NCBI RefSeq assembly: GCF_024297145.1
Contig: NZ_JANCTC010000002.1
Location: forward strand, 186,001-250,000
Direction of reading: 5' to 3'
Length of the DNA stretch: 64,000 nt
Source: Mesorhizobium sp. LMG 17147
GTDB taxonomy: Bacteria; Pseudomonadota; Alphaproteobacteria; Rhizobiales; Rhizobiaceae
Notes under the pieces: model-generated
Told to the model about the DNA's origin: nothing
Seen by the model: the letters and a program-made list of their open reading frames with translations, nothing else
The model's database searches: none
Shown: one piece after another, positions 43,801-52,875 of the stretch
Layout: each line of letters starts with the position of its first letter
Numbering within the stretch: position 1 is the first letter of the stretch
Program-made: the position numbers and the translations under genes

Positions 43801-44493
43801 TTAGGCCGCTCGCTTCGGCTCCACCGCGAATGGACTCAGGCCGAGCCAGGTCTGCATTTTGCGCGCGATATCCTGGTCGCCCGTCAGAACGACTTTCGCC
43901 CCGGCCTTCTCGACGGTGATCAGCCCCATCCAGATTTCGGTCATGGTGTGCAGGTCGGTCGAGACGTAGAGATCGACATCGAAGCCCGGGTCATACCAGC
44001 AGAGATCGACCTCGCCGTGCTTCTCGACGATCAGCCACCATGACCGTTTGGAGGCGGGGAGCTCCTGGTACAGAAATTGTATCACCGTGCGGCCGTCGGG
44101 CAGCGGCGACGCGTTCAGATTGCGCCGCATGTCCCACATCAGCAGCGACGGATCGAGGTTCTTCAGCGACAGCCGGGACTCGACCCATTTCTGCCCCCAA
44201 AAACCCATTGCCTCGACGACGGAACGCAGATCCCTGCCTGCCTCGGTCATCCGGTATTCGAAGATGCCTTTCTCGCCGCGCACCTCCTTGCGCTCGACGA
44301 TCCCGGCCAGCTCGAGCTCCTTGAGGCGTTGCGACAGAAGGGTCGGCGACATTTTGGGGACGCCGCGGCGCAGATCGTTGAAACGGGTCGAGCCCGCCAC
44401 CAATTCGCGAAGCAGAACCATGGTCCAGCGGGTGCACAGCACCTCCGCGGCCATCGATAACGGGCAAAACTGCTTGTATCCCGACTGGGTCAT
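43801..44493 (-). CDS. HxlR family transcriptional regulator with C-terminal SCP2-like domain
   Basis: 230 residues. HxlR winged helix at about 10-105 (CPLSMAAEVLCTRWTMVLLREL with the conserved Cys10, then FNDLRRGVPKMSPTLLSQRLKEL); residues 125-225 are a helical sterol-carrier-like domain. The Cys at position 10 is a possible redox or electrophile sensor, as in the quinone-sensing HypR/YodB relatives. GGGAAGG precedes the ATG. Divergent from DUF1330 across an operator. Confidence 0.9.
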   Translation of the reverse strand: MTQSGYKQFCPLSMAAEVLCTRWTMVLLRELVAGSTRFNDLRRGVPKMSPTLLSQRLKELELAGIVERKEVRGEKGIFEYRMTEAGRDLRSVVEAMGFWGQKWVESRLSLKNLDPSLLMWDMRRNLNASPLPDGRTVIQFLYQELPASKRSWWLIVEKHGEVDLCWYDPGFDVDLYVSTDLHTMTEIWMGLITVEKAGAKVVLTGDQDIARKMQTWLGLSPFAVEPKRAA

Positions 44494-44550
44494 GATGTTG
44501 CCTTCCCTCAAACTCCGCCGGGACAATAGGCCTTTCCCGGCGGCACGGCG

Positions 44551-44579
44551 AGTACAGAAACTGTACTACACCAGTACAG
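44551..44579. promoter_or_regulatory. HxlR-type operator, three AGTACAG half-sites
   Basis: AGTACAG (44551-44557) and its complement CTGTACT (44561-44567) form a perfect dyad with a 3-base centre; a third AGTACAG follows at 44573-44579. It lies between the divergent HxlR and DUF1330 genes, as expected for autoregulation and regulation of the neighbour. Confidence 0.75.
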
Positions 44580-44666
44580 ATCGCGGACTGGCTGGCGCGA
44601 CGCTTGCCATGCGACCCCTTGGCCGCTGCACGGGATACCCCTGTGCACGACCAGGAGACATGACCC

Positions 44667-44993
44667 ATGACCGCTTACGTTATCGCAGACATCAAGGTGA
44701 GGGACCCAAAGTGGATGCCGGCCTATGCCGCGTCGGTGCACGACCTCGTCCACAAGCACGGCGGCAGATATCTGTCGCGCAGCGGCAATGTGAAGACGCT
44801 CGAAGGCAAGCCGCTCGACACCACGCTGATTGCCTTGATGGCGTTCCCGACCGAGGCCGCGGCGCGCGCCTTTACCGACGATCCTGCCTACGCACCCTTC
44901 GTTTCGGCCCGTCAGGGCGGTAGCGACAGCCGTTTCCAGCTGATCGACAATTCCGATCTGGCCGGAACCATCCCGTATTTGCCGAAGGGATGA
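44667..44993 (+). CDS. DUF1330 domain protein
   Basis: 108 residues, dimeric alpha-beta barrel (ferredoxin-like) fold: MTAYVIADIKVRDP opening, HGGRYLSRSGNVKTLEG core. The family degrades or binds small molecules in a few cases but most members are uncharacterised. It is probably the main target of the divergent HxlR regulator. AGGAGA stands before the ATG. Confidence 0.9.
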   Translation: MTAYVIADIKVRDPKWMPAYAASVHDLVHKHGGRYLSRSGNVKTLEGKPLDTTLIALMAFPTEAAARAFTDDPAYAPFVSARQGGSDSRFQLIDNSDLAGTIPYLPKG

Positions 44994-45114
44994 TCTCCCC
45001 CTGCATTCGTCGCATCGGGGCAGGGATCTCCCAGCAACAACAGCCACAGCGCCCACCTGCCGGACCTCCCTACTTCCGGCGGCCGGCCGGGCTGTGCTTT
45101 TCAAGAAGAATGGA

Positions 45115-45645
45115 ATGACTATGACAATCAACTTTCGCAACAAGTTCCTCGCTGCCGTGGCGCTGCTGTCGGCCTGCACTGCGTTGGCGCAGGCGCATCA
45201 GGCAGCCCCCACCTCCGGTCCCAATCCGCTGGCCGACAAGGTGCGCGCCGCCAACAGCCGCTTCGAGAATGTGGCGGCGGCGACCGCCGAGGGCTATGCG
45301 CCCATTCCTTGCGCCAGCGGCATCACCGGCGGCGCCATGGGCATCCACTACGTCAATCCCGGCTACCTCAAGGACGACGCGGTCGATGTCGCCAAGCCTG
45401 AAGCCGTCATGTACGAGCCGATGGCCGACGGCACGTTAAAACTGATCGCGGTCGAATACATCACCTCGAAAGGCCCGGCCTCGCTCGATGGACATCTGTT
45501 CAATTTCAACAGCGCGCCCAACCGCTATGGCCTCGGACCTTTCTACGAGCTGCATGTCTGGGCCTGGAAGGGCAACCCGACCGGCGCGTTCGCCGATATG
45601 AACCCGAACGTGTCGTGCGAACCGACGGCTGCTGCCAGCCAGTAA
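45115..45645 (+). CDS. Exported hypothetical protein
   Basis: 176 residues with a Sec signal peptide (about 1-27, ending LAQA). The mature part has GIHYVNPGYLKDD, PEAVMYEP and FYELHVWAWKGNP, a pattern I have seen in small conserved periplasmic proteins of unknown role in rhizobia. One Cys pair may form a disulfide. Start at 45115 follows AAGAAG; ATG 45121 and 45094 are possible. Confidence 0.75.
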   Translation: MTMTINFRNKFLAAVALLSACTALAQAHQAAPTSGPNPLADKVRAANSRFENVAAATAEGYAPIPCASGITGGAMGIHYVNPGYLKDDAVDVAKPEAVMYEPMADGTLKLIAVEYITSKGPASLDGHLFNFNSAPNRYGLGPFYELHVWAWKGNPTGAFADMNPNVSCEPTAAASQ

Positions 45646-45654
45646 GCAGCCGAG

Positions 45655-45678
45655 CCAGGCGGCGCCATCGCCGCCTGG
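45655..45678. terminator. GC-rich hairpin after the exported hypothetical protein
   Basis: CCAGGCGGCG and CGCCGCCTGG form a perfect 10-bp stem with loop CCAT, ten bases after the stop. No T-run follows, so it may be a weak terminator or mRNA-stabilising stem. Confidence 0.45.
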
Positions 45679-45731
45679 CCGCTCTGAATTGCGAGACAGC
45701 CAGCAACGGGCGCAAAGACGGCTCAGATAGC

Positions 45732-45756
45732 GGAACTTTCGGGATGCCAGCGCGCT
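45732..45756 (+). promoter_or_regulatory. Near-consensus sigma-EcfG site before the acidic protein gene
   Basis: GGAAC at 45732-45736, 16 bases, CGCT (one mismatch) at 45753-45756, 26 bp before the ATG at 45782. Confidence 0.4.
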
Positions 45757-45781
45757 TTAGTGTCCCGAAGGAGAGACCCGC

Positions 45782-46072
45782 ATGAGCGCCACAAAAGAGT
45801 TCTTTGAAACCTGGCTGCAGGAGAATGTCGGCAATCTACCGGCCGAGAGCGAAGTGAGCGTCGCCGTCCTGGCGCAGCAATTCGAGCAGGATGCCGACGC
45901 TGCCGGCTATGGCCACGAGGTTCGCGAAGACGAACTCGGCAACATCCAGGAGGCGATCGAGGCAGCCCTGAGGAAGGCGAGGACAGGCGAAGAACCGCAA
46001 CCCGCCGACGACAACGAGCTGGCGCCGGTCATGGAAGCGCTGGAGGTCGAGGATCCGAAGAGCGGGCCGTAA
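45782..46072 (+). CDS. Hypothetical acidic protein, DUF768-like
   Basis: 96 residues, strongly acidic, helical. FFETWLQENVGNLP at the start and VLAQQFEQDADAAGYG resemble the DUF768 family that is expanded in Mesorhizobium, though I could not verify this. AAGGAGAG precedes the ATG. It converges on the M20 gene. A near-consensus sigma-EcfG site lies upstream. Confidence 0.65.
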   Translation: MSATKEFFETWLQENVGNLPAESEVSVAVLAQQFEQDADAAGYGHEVREDELGNIQEAIEAALRKARTGEEPQPADDNELAPVMEALEVEDPKSGP

Positions 46073-46087
46073 GCCAATGCCGAACGG

Positions 46088-47251
46088 CTATGCCGCCAGC
46101 GCCGTTTCCGCCAGCTTCACCCAATAGCTCATGCCGTGCGGGATGACCTCGTCGTTGAAGTCATAGGCCGGGTTGTGCAGGCCGGCGGTATCACCATTGC
46201 CGATGAAGATGAAGGCGCCCGGCCGGGTTTCCAGCATGTAGGAGAAATCCTCGCCGCCCATCACTGGCTGGATGGCGCGGTGAACATGACTGTCGCCGGC
46301 GACGTCGGCCGCGATGTCGCTGGCAAAGACCGTCTCTTCGGGATGGTTGAAGGTGACGGGGTAGTTGGCATTGTAGTCGACCTCGATTGTCGCGCCGAAG
46401 GCAGCGCCCAGGCCTTGGCAAAGGGCGCGGATGCGCTCTTCGGCTTTCTTGGCGATCTCCTTCTTCAGCGTGCGTACGGTGCCGGCGATCTCGGCGGTCT
46501 CGGGAATGACGTTATAGGCGTCGCCGGCGTGGAATTTCGTCACCGAGACGACCACCGCCTCGACCGGATCGGTGCTGCGCGAGGCGATCGTCTGCAATGC
46601 GCCGACGAGCTGGCTGGTGATGACGATCGGATCGATGGTGCCGTGCGGCATCGCCGCGTGGCCGCCCCGGCCCTTGACGGTGATGGTGAATTCGGCGGTC
46701 GCCGCCATGATCGGGCCCGGCCTGATGGCGAACTGGCCGACCGGCAGGCCCGGCATGTTGTGCATGCCGAACACCTTGGAGATGCCGAAGCGCTCCATCA
46801 TGCCGTCCTTGACCATCTCGTTGCCGCCGCCGCCGCCCTCTTCGGCCGGCTGGAAGATGACCGCGACCGAGCCGGCGAAATTGCGCGTTTCGGCGAGGTA
46901 TTTGGCGGCACCCAAAAGCATCGCGGTGTGGCCGTCATGGCCGCAGGCGTGCATCTTGCCGGGGACCGTCGAGGCATAGGGTTTGCCGGTGATCTCGTTG
47001 AGCGGCAGGGCATCCATGTCGGCGCGCAGGCCGATGGTCGAGCCTTCGCCGTGGCGACCGCGAATGATGCCGACGACGCCGGTCTTGCCCAAACCAGTCA
47101 CGATGTCGTCGCAGCCGAAAGCCTTCAGCTTCTCGGTGACGAAAGCGGCGGTCTTGAAGACGTCGAAATTCAGCTCCGGCGTCTGGTGCAAATGGCGGCG
47201 CCAGCCGGCCACCTCGTCCTGCATTTCGGCGGCTCGGTTCAGGATCGGCAT
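46088..47251 (-). CDS. M20-family amidohydrolase (hippurate hydrolase-like)
   Basis: 387 residues. Metal motifs HACGHDGHTAML and the Glu pair in FQPAEEGGGG, and DMDALPLNE near the N-terminus, are those of M20D hippurate/N-acyl amino acid hydrolases. Start ATG at 47251 fits the family; longer ORF upstream is the repeat-containing leader. The substrate is an N-acyl amino acid. Confidence 0.9.
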   Translation of the reverse strand: MPILNRAAEMQDEVAGWRRHLHQTPELNFDVFKTAAFVTEKLKAFGCDDIVTGLGKTGVVGIIRGRHGEGSTIGLRADMDALPLNEITGKPYASTVPGKMHACGHDGHTAMLLGAAKYLAETRNFAGSVAVIFQPAEEGGGGGNEMVKDGMMERFGISKVFGMHNMPGLPVGQFAIRPGPIMAATAEFTITVKGRGGHAAMPHGTIDPIVITSQLVGALQTIASRSTDPVEAVVVSVTKFHAGDAYNVIPETAEIAGTVRTLKKEIAKKAEERIRALCQGLGAAFGATIEVDYNANYPVTFNHPEETVFASDIAADVAGDSHVHRAIQPVMGGEDFSYMLETRPGAFIFIGNGDTAGLHNPAYDFNDEVIPHGMSYWVKLAETALAA

Positions 47252-47289
47252 GATGGTTCCATTTCGCTGTTGGAGCAGGCGGTGTTGGC

Positions 47290-47366
47290 CTGCTGCTTTG
47301 CAATTGTGCCTGCTGCCTTGCAACCATGCACGCTGCTTTGCATTGTGCTGCTGCTTCCACATTGTG
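47290..47366. repeat. Four imperfect tandem repeats upstream of the M20 gene
   Basis: Copies at 47290-47309, 47310-47330, 47331-47347 and 47348-47366, each with CTGCTGCTTTGCA-like start and a TTGTG-like end, about 17-21 bp per unit. They lie in the leader of the M20 gene and could be an array of regulator sites or an Lrp/AsnC-type binding region. Confidence 0.5.
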
Positions 47367-47518
47367 ATCGGCAGCACTTTGCCATGTTGACGTCACATAG
47401 AGTAAATAGCACCGCGACTGTGGTCCGGGAACAGAGAGCCGGACCATTATCCTGGTGATCGTGTAACGAAATCTTACGGAGCCAGGTGCGACTGCGGCAA
47501 GAGGCTATTTCGGTTTTC

Positions 47519-48700
47519 ATGATGCGCTACAGGCATTTCCTCAAACTGTTGGTGGCGGGCGCGGTGGTGCTTCCGGCGCTGGCCGGGCCTGCCGTGGCCA
47601 ATCCGACCATCCTGTTCGACCTGAACAGCGGCAAGATCCTGCAGCACCAGGAGGCGTTCAGGCGCTGGTACCCGGCATCGCTGACCAAGCTGATGACCGC
47701 CTATGTGGCGTTTCGGGCTATTGCCGCGGGTGAGGTCCAGCTCGATTCGCCGATCAAGGTAACGAAACATTCGGCCGGCGAGCCGCCGAGCAAGATGGGC
47801 TTCAAGCCGGGCTCGGTGATGCGGCTCGACAACGCGCTGAAGATGATGCTGGTCAAATCGGCCAACGATATCGCCATGGCGGTCGGCGAGAATATCGGCG
47901 GTTCGCAGGCCGCCTTTGCCGAACGCATGAACGCCGAAGCGCAACGGCTCGGCATGAGCGGGTCGCACTTCGTCAATCCGAACGGGCTCTATTCGCCGGA
48001 CCAATATACGACAGCACGCGATCTCGCTTTGCTGGTGATGGCGATCCGCAAGGACTTCCCGCAATATGCCCCCTGGTTCTCGATCGAAGGCCTTGCCGTC
48101 GGCAAAAAGGCAATCTCCAACTACAACCTCCTGATTGGCCGCTATCCGGGTGCCGACGGCATGAAAACGGGTTTCGTCTGCTCGTCCGGTTTCAACATGA
48201 TCGGCTCGGCGACCCGCAACGGCCGCACCCTGGTCGCCGTGGTGCTCGGCGAACGGTCAGCCATTACCCGCGCCGAAACGGCGGCAAAACTGCTCGACCA
48301 GGGCTTTGCAACGCCGGCGCCGAGCTGGCTGACGGTCGCGGCGCTGCCCGCCTATGGGGACACGATGTCGGCCAACGATATGAATGACGAAATCTGCAAG
48401 AAGAAACCGGCCGAGGAGCAGTCGGAAGCAGCACCCGCCGTCGGCGACAAGGGCAAGGACGTGCCGAAGTCGCCCTATCAGGAAAAGCTCGATCATGTGC
48501 CGACGCTGATCGCCGTCGGTCTCGGCGGCGCCACGGGACCGACGCCGAAGGCGATGCTCGACGCCTCCGGGCAGGAATATGCCGACGTGCCGCTGCCGAC
48601 ATGGCGGCCGGACCGGCCGCCGCCGGCCGGCGGCGAGCCTGTTGTGGCCGGATCCACCACCGCCGCGCAGGTACAGCAGCCGGCCAAGGTGCTGAACTAG
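47519..48700 (+). CDS. D-alanyl-D-alanine carboxypeptidase (DacC/DacF family)
   Basis: Penicillin-binding protein of the low-molecular-mass class, 393 residues. A signal peptide (about 1-29, ending PAVAN) is followed by the serine site SLTK (about 54-57), SAN in KSANDIAM and KTG in GMKTGF. It trims the terminal D-Ala of peptidoglycan in the periplasm. The start is one of ATG 47519 or 47522; a GTG at 47486 is less likely. The C-terminal 90 residues are Pro/Ala-rich with no clear amphipathic anchor. Confidence 0.9.
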   Translation: MMRYRHFLKLLVAGAVVLPALAGPAVANPTILFDLNSGKILQHQEAFRRWYPASLTKLMTAYVAFRAIAAGEVQLDSPIKVTKHSAGEPPSKMGFKPGSVMRLDNALKMMLVKSANDIAMAVGENIGGSQAAFAERMNAEAQRLGMSGSHFVNPNGLYSPDQYTTARDLALLVMAIRKDFPQYAPWFSIEGLAVGKKAISNYNLLIGRYPGADGMKTGFVCSSGFNMIGSATRNGRTLVAVVLGERSAITRAETAAKLLDQGFATPAPSWLTVAALPAYGDTMSANDMNDEICKKKPAEEQSEAAPAVGDKGKDVPKSPYQEKLDHVPTLIAVGLGGATGPTPKAMLDASGQEYADVPLPTWRPDRPPPAGGEPVVAGSTTAAQVQQPAKVLN

Positions 48701-48704
48701 CCGC

Positions 48705-49844
48705 ATGGCCGGCTTCCCGATCCCCGTTTCGGTGCTCACCGGCTTTCTCGGTGCGGGCAAGACGACGCTGCTCAACCGGCTGCTGCGGGATCCCGCGCTC
48801 GCCGACACCGCCGTCATCATCAACGAGTTCGGCGAGGTGGCGATCGACCATCTCCTGGTCGAGCAGGCCTCCGACGGCATCATCCAGCTCTCTGACGGCT
48901 GCCTCTGCTGTACGGTGCGCGGCGAGCTGGTCGACACGCTGGCCGATCTCGTCGACCGGCTGCAGACCGGCCGCATCGACCGGCTTGCCCGCGTCGTGGT
49001 CGAGACCACCGGGCTCGCCGATCCCGCCCCCGTGCTGCAGTCGATCATGGCACACCCGGCCCTGGTCCAGGCCTTCCGGCTCGACGGCGTCATCACCCTG
49101 GTAGACGCCGTCAACGGCAATGCGACGCTCGATGCCCATGTCGAGGCGGTGAAGCAGGTGGCCGTCGCCGATCGCATCGTGCTCAGCAAGGCCGACCTGG
49201 CCACGGATGCAGGCGATGTCGAGGCGTTGCGGGCGCGGCTGAGGCAGCTCAACCCGGGCGCCGTGGTGCTCGACGCGAGCCAGGCAAGCGCCGCGACCCT
49301 GTTCGATTGCGGCCTCTACAATCCGGCCACCAAATCCGTCGATGTGCAGCGTTGGCTCGGCGAAGAAGCCGGCGACGACCATGACCACAGCGGACATGAC
49401 CACAGCGGGCATGATGACGACGGGCATGACGGTGGCGATCACCATCACCATGGTCATGGTCATGGCCATAGGCACGATTCCCGCGTGCGTTCCCATTCGT
49501 TGGTTCATGACGGGCCGGTGCCGTTTTCGGCAATCGAGATGTTCCTCGATCTGCTGCGCTCGGCGCATGGCGAGCGCCTGTTGCGGATGAAGGGCGTCAT
49601 CGAGCTTGCAGAAGACCCGTCGCGGCCGCTGGTTATCCATGGCGTGCAGAAGATCCTGCATCCGCCGGTGCAACTGCCGGCCTGGCCGGACAGCCAGCGC
49701 GGCACCAGGCTGGTGCTGATCACGCTCGACATGCCGGAAGACTATGTCCGCCGGCTGTTCGCCGCCTTCACCAACCAGCCGTCGATCGACACGCCGGACC
49801 GGGCGGCACTGGAGAGCAATCCGCTGGCCATCGCCGGGCGGTGA
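48705..49844 (+). CDS. COG0523 GTPase (CobW/zinc-chaperone family)
   Basis: 379 residues. P-loop GFLGAGKT at 13-20, CxCC metal motif in GCLCCTV at about 65, NKAD-like SKAD in VLSKADLAT, and a His/Asp-rich loop (about 224-262, many HDH/HHH units) for metal binding. The C-terminal CobW_C domain is present. It hands zinc or cobalt to a client enzyme in an energy-dependent way. The gene starts 5 bp after the carboxypeptidase. The client is unknown; cobalt for CobT is possible but distant. Confidence 0.9.
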   Translation: MAGFPIPVSVLTGFLGAGKTTLLNRLLRDPALADTAVIINEFGEVAIDHLLVEQASDGIIQLSDGCLCCTVRGELVDTLADLVDRLQTGRIDRLARVVVETTGLADPAPVLQSIMAHPALVQAFRLDGVITLVDAVNGNATLDAHVEAVKQVAVADRIVLSKADLATDAGDVEALRARLRQLNPGAVVLDASQASAATLFDCGLYNPATKSVDVQRWLGEEAGDDHDHSGHDHSGHDDDGHDGGDHHHHGHGHGHRHDSRVRSHSLVHDGPVPFSAIEMFLDLLRSAHGERLLRMKGVIELAEDPSRPLVIHGVQKILHPPVQLPAWPDSQRGTRLVLITLDMPEDYVRRLFAAFTNQPSIDTPDRAALESNPLAIAGR

Positions 49845-49851
49845 AGCGGCT

Positions 49852-50005
49852 GATCTCCCCCCTCGAGAGGGTGATGGCCGGCAGGCCAGAGGGGGTTGCC
49901 GCGCGTGAAGCGCCAACTTTCTCTTTGGTCGTACATGGCGTCGCGCCAGCCGAGGCAACCCCCTCTGTCGCCTTCGGCGACATCTCCCCCTCGAGGGGGG
50001 AGATC
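49852..50005. repeat. 154-bp palindromic intergenic repeat element
   Basis: Long imperfect inverted repeat: GATCTCCCCCCTCGAG at 49852-49867 and its exact complement at 49990-50005, with about 50-bp arms that agree over most of their length, around a short central part. It fills the gap between the convergent COG0523 and TusA genes. This is a rhizobial intergenic mosaic/REP-type element; its copy number cannot be seen here. Confidence 0.8.
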
Positions 50006-50011
50006 ACGCGC

Positions 50012-50281
50012 TCAGCCGCGCTCGACCAGGAAGCGGTGGCCGCCTGCCATCGCCGTCGTTTCGATCAGCCGATGGCCGCTCTCGGCGCAGAAGGCGGGAA
50101 TGTCGATGACGGCGAGCGGGTCGGTGGTTTCGAGCCACAAGCGGCTGCCCGGCTGCATTGCAGCCAGGCGCTTTTTTGCCTTGAGCACGGGCAACGGACA
50201 GTTCAAGCCTTTGAGGTCGTAGACGGCGGCGGGGCTGGTTGAGGGCCTGTCTTCTTGGCCCCCATCTTCCTGTTCAAGCAT
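50012..50281 (-). CDS. TusA/YedF-type sulfur carrier protein
   Basis: 89 residues with the conserved CPLPVLKAKK motif (Cys28 accepts sulfur) and the two-layer alpha-beta fold of the SirA/TusA family. Role: sulfur relay for thiolation or selenium metabolism. It follows the L,D-transpeptidase gene on the minus strand, 5 bp apart. The first 17 residues are a variable acidic leader; a later start is possible. Confidence 0.85.
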   Translation of the reverse strand: MLEQEDGGQEDRPSTSPAAVYDLKGLNCPLPVLKAKKRLAAMQPGSRLWLETTDPLAVIDIPAFCAESGHRLIETTAMAGGHRFLVERG

Positions 50282-50286
50282 GAACC

Positions 50287-51636
50287 TCAGCCGCCAAACA
50301 TGCCGAGCAGCTTCTTCTTCAGCCGTGTCGCCGTGCTTTCGGCGTCCGCAGCCTGCGTTTCCGCGACCGGAACGGCCTCCGCGGATGGCGCGACGGTTGC
50401 GGTCGCGACAGGCGCTTCGGCCGCCGCCTTGGCAGCATCCTTTTCGGCCAATGCCTGCGCCTTGGCGGCTTCCTTCTCGGCCAGGGCTTGCGCCTTGGCT
50501 GCCGCTTTCGCTGCCTTCGCCGCTTCTATCGCGGCAAGCCGCTGTTCCTCGGCCTTCTGCTTGGCAGCCTTTTCGGCGTCGAGCGCCGCCATCTTGCGGC
50601 CCGCCGGCGAATCGACGCGGCCCATGCGCGCTGTTTCGGTCACCGTGCCGTCCGGGTTGAGCGAGGGCGGCTCGATCGGCACGCGTTCGCCGCGCGCGCG
50701 CCGTTTCGACCAGTCGGAAACGATGCTGGCTTCCTTGATCCCGGCGATGGTCGGCTTGGGCGCCGGCACGCTGGCCTTTATGGCGCCGTTGAAGGCCGCC
50801 TCATAGGTGCTCTGATAGGCGTTGATGGCGCTTTTCAGCGAATCGGGCTGGGTGGTCGGCGGACAGGGGCCGGTCGGATTGAAGGTCGAGCCGTCGGCTG
50901 CAACCTGGTTGAACACGTAGCGCTTCTCGCAGACGTCGACTTTCGGCGGCACCTTGGTGACCTCGAAATTGTCGTAGCCAACCTTCAGCATCTTCCAGAA
51001 TTCGTAGTTCGGGTCGTTGCGATAGCGCGCCATATTGGCTGCAGTCATGCGGAACGGAAAAGCCTGGATCTGGAACTCGGTCTGGCCGCCCTGGAAGGCG
51101 TCTCGGCCGAAAGCGTAGATCTGCTCGATCTGCGCGTCGGTCATCGAATAGCAGCCAGACGACGAGCAGGCGCCATGGACCATCAGGTTGGAACCGGTGC
51201 GGCCATTGGCACGGTCATAGGCGTTGGGGTAGCCGATATTGAAGGACAGGTGGTAATTCGACCGCGGGTTCATCTGTGCCGGGCGGACCGTGTAAAAGCC
51301 TTCCGGCGCCTGCCGGTCGCCTTCGGTGAATTTCGGGCCGAGCTTGCCCGACCATTTGCAGATGTCGTAGCTCGCGACCAGGTCGTAGCGGCCGTTGGTC
51401 TTGGCCTTCCAGATTTCGAGCTTGCCTTCTTCCTTGAAGATGCGGGCCATCACCGAGGAGGTGCGGACCATGCCCTTGGCTTTCATTTCGGCCAGGATCT
51501 TGTCCGGCAGCGGCTTGTTGGCTTGCGGCGCAAAATCCTTCATCGAAGCGTCATTGCAGCCGGCGACGCCGATCGCAGCGATCAGAACTCCGGTGCGGGC
51601 AAGCTTGGCAAACATGGATATGGCTATCGTCTTCAT
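50287..51636 (-). CDS. L,D-transpeptidase family lipoprotein (YafK-like)
   Basis: 449 residues, lipobox VAGC with Cys27. Residues 60-185 hold the YkuD-type domain: catalytic His154 and Cys162 in HGACSSSGCYS. The C-terminal 100 residues are an Ala/Lys/Glu-rich coiled tract with repeated KAQALAEKEAA units. It should cross-link or tether peptidoglycan in the periplasm, anchored in a membrane. Long Ala/Lys tails may bind the cell wall. ATG 51636 chosen; the family is not fully standard in length. Confidence 0.85.
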   Translation of the reverse strand: MKTIAISMFAKLARTGVLIAAIGVAGCNDASMKDFAPQANKPLPDKILAEMKAKGMVRTSSVMARIFKEEGKLEIWKAKTNGRYDLVASYDICKWSGKLGPKFTEGDRQAPEGFYTVRPAQMNPRSNYHLSFNIGYPNAYDRANGRTGSNLMVHGACSSSGCYSMTDAQIEQIYAFGRDAFQGGQTEFQIQAFPFRMTAANMARYRNDPNYEFWKMLKVGYDNFEVTKVPPKVDVCEKRYVFNQVAADGSTFNPTGPCPPTTQPDSLKSAINAYQSTYEAAFNGAIKASVPAPKPTIAGIKEASIVSDWSKRRARGERVPIEPPSLNPDGTVTETARMGRVDSPAGRKMAALDAEKAAKQKAEEQRLAAIEAAKAAKAAAKAQALAEKEAAKAQALAEKDAAKAAAEAPVATATVAPSAEAVPVAETQAADAESTATRLKKKLLGMFGG

Positions 51637-51825
51637 CTCTGCGCCGCGGATGCCGCAGCTGCTAAACCGACCATTGACGGACTCTAAGCCCGTTAACCTT
51701 GAAAATTCCTTACCGCAAGCATGCGGCGCGTCCCCTTACGGCAAGCCCACTGAGCCGAATGCAGCGGCATTTTTGTGGCGAAACTGGTTCGCGCCGCCAC
51801 ATTTCGGGCCGCGTGCCTGGGTTGG

Positions 51826-52776
51826 TCACAGATTGCGGCCCATCGCCAGGTATTTCTCGCGGCGATGCTCGCGGAAGTCGGTGTTGGCGCCGGAGAATTC
51901 CTTCATCGTCCTGGCGATGAGGTCGCCGGTGGCGGCGATCACCGTTTCGGGGGCGCGATGGGCGCCGCCGAGCGGCTCGGCAATGATGGCGTCGATGATC
52001 TTCAGCTCCAGCAGGTCCTGCGCCGTGATCTTCATATTGGTCGCGGCATCCCTGGATCGCGTGGTGTCGCGCCACAGGATCGAGGCGGCGCCTTCCGGCG
52101 AGATCACCGAATAGATGGCGTGTTCGAGCATGTAGACGCGGTTGGCGGTGGCAATCGCTATGGCGCCGCCCGAGCCGCCTTCGCCGATCACCACCGAGAT
52201 CGACGGCACCTTCAGGCCAAGGCAGGCCGAAGTCGAGCGGGCGATGGCTTCCGCCTGGCCGCGCTCTTCGGCGTTGACGCCGGGATAGGCGCCGGCCGTG
52301 TCGACCAGCGTCAGCAGCGGGATCTGGAAGCGGTCGGCGAGTTCCATCAGCCGCACCGCCTTGCGGTAGCCCTCCGGCCGCACCGAGCCGAAATTATGCT
52401 TCAGCCGGCTTGCCGTGTCGGAACCCTTCTCCTGGCCGATGATCGCCACCGGCTCGCCACGGAAGCGGGCGAAGCCGCCGACGATCGCCTGGTCCTCGCC
52501 GAAGTTGCGGTCGCCGGCGAGCGGCGTGAAATCGGTAAGCAGGCCCTTGATGTAGTCGATGCAGTGCGGCCTGTCGGGATGGCGCGCCACCTGCACCTTC
52601 TGCCACGGCGTCAGCGCCTTGTAGGCGTCGCGCAGCGCATCGCGCGAGCGCTTCTCGAGACGGGCGATCTCATCGCCGACATCGACCGCCTCGCCGTTCT
52701 CGGCAAGCTTCTTCAGCTCGAGGATCTTGCCTTCGAGATCCTGTACAGGCTTTTCGAAATCGAGGTAATTGTACAT
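51826..52776 (-). CDS. accA: Acetyl-CoA carboxylase carboxyltransferase subunit alpha
   Basis: Carboxyltransferase alpha subunit in fatty acid synthesis. 316 residues with the family start [18 protein letters not shown], the ClpP/crotonase-type core [17 protein letters not shown] and [12 protein letters not shown]. Start ATG 52776 is the conserved one; the open frame to 52860 is an extension without support. AccD is elsewhere, as usual in rhizobia. Confidence 0.97.
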   Translation of the reverse strand: MYNYLDFEKPVQDLEGKILELKKLAENGEAVDVGDEIARLEKRSRDALRDAYKALTPWQKVQVARHPDRPHCIDYIKGLLTDFTPLAGDRNFGEDQAIVGGFARFRGEPVAIIGQEKGSDTASRLKHNFGSVRPEGYRKAVRLMELADRFQIPLLTLVDTAGAYPGVNAEERGQAEAIARSTSACLGLKVPSISVVIGEGGSGGAIAIATANRVYMLEHAIYSVISPEGAASILWRDTTRSRDAATNMKITAQDLLELKIIDAIIAEPLGGAHRAPETVIAATGDLIARTMKEFSGANTDFREHRREKYLAMGRNL

Positions 52777-52875
52777 TCTTGGGCGGACCGGCAAGTCGGA
52801 AGGCAATGACTGACGCAAGCCTGAAAATGCAGGCTGGGCGCGGTGGAACGTCGTTCTCACATAGCGACATGACGC

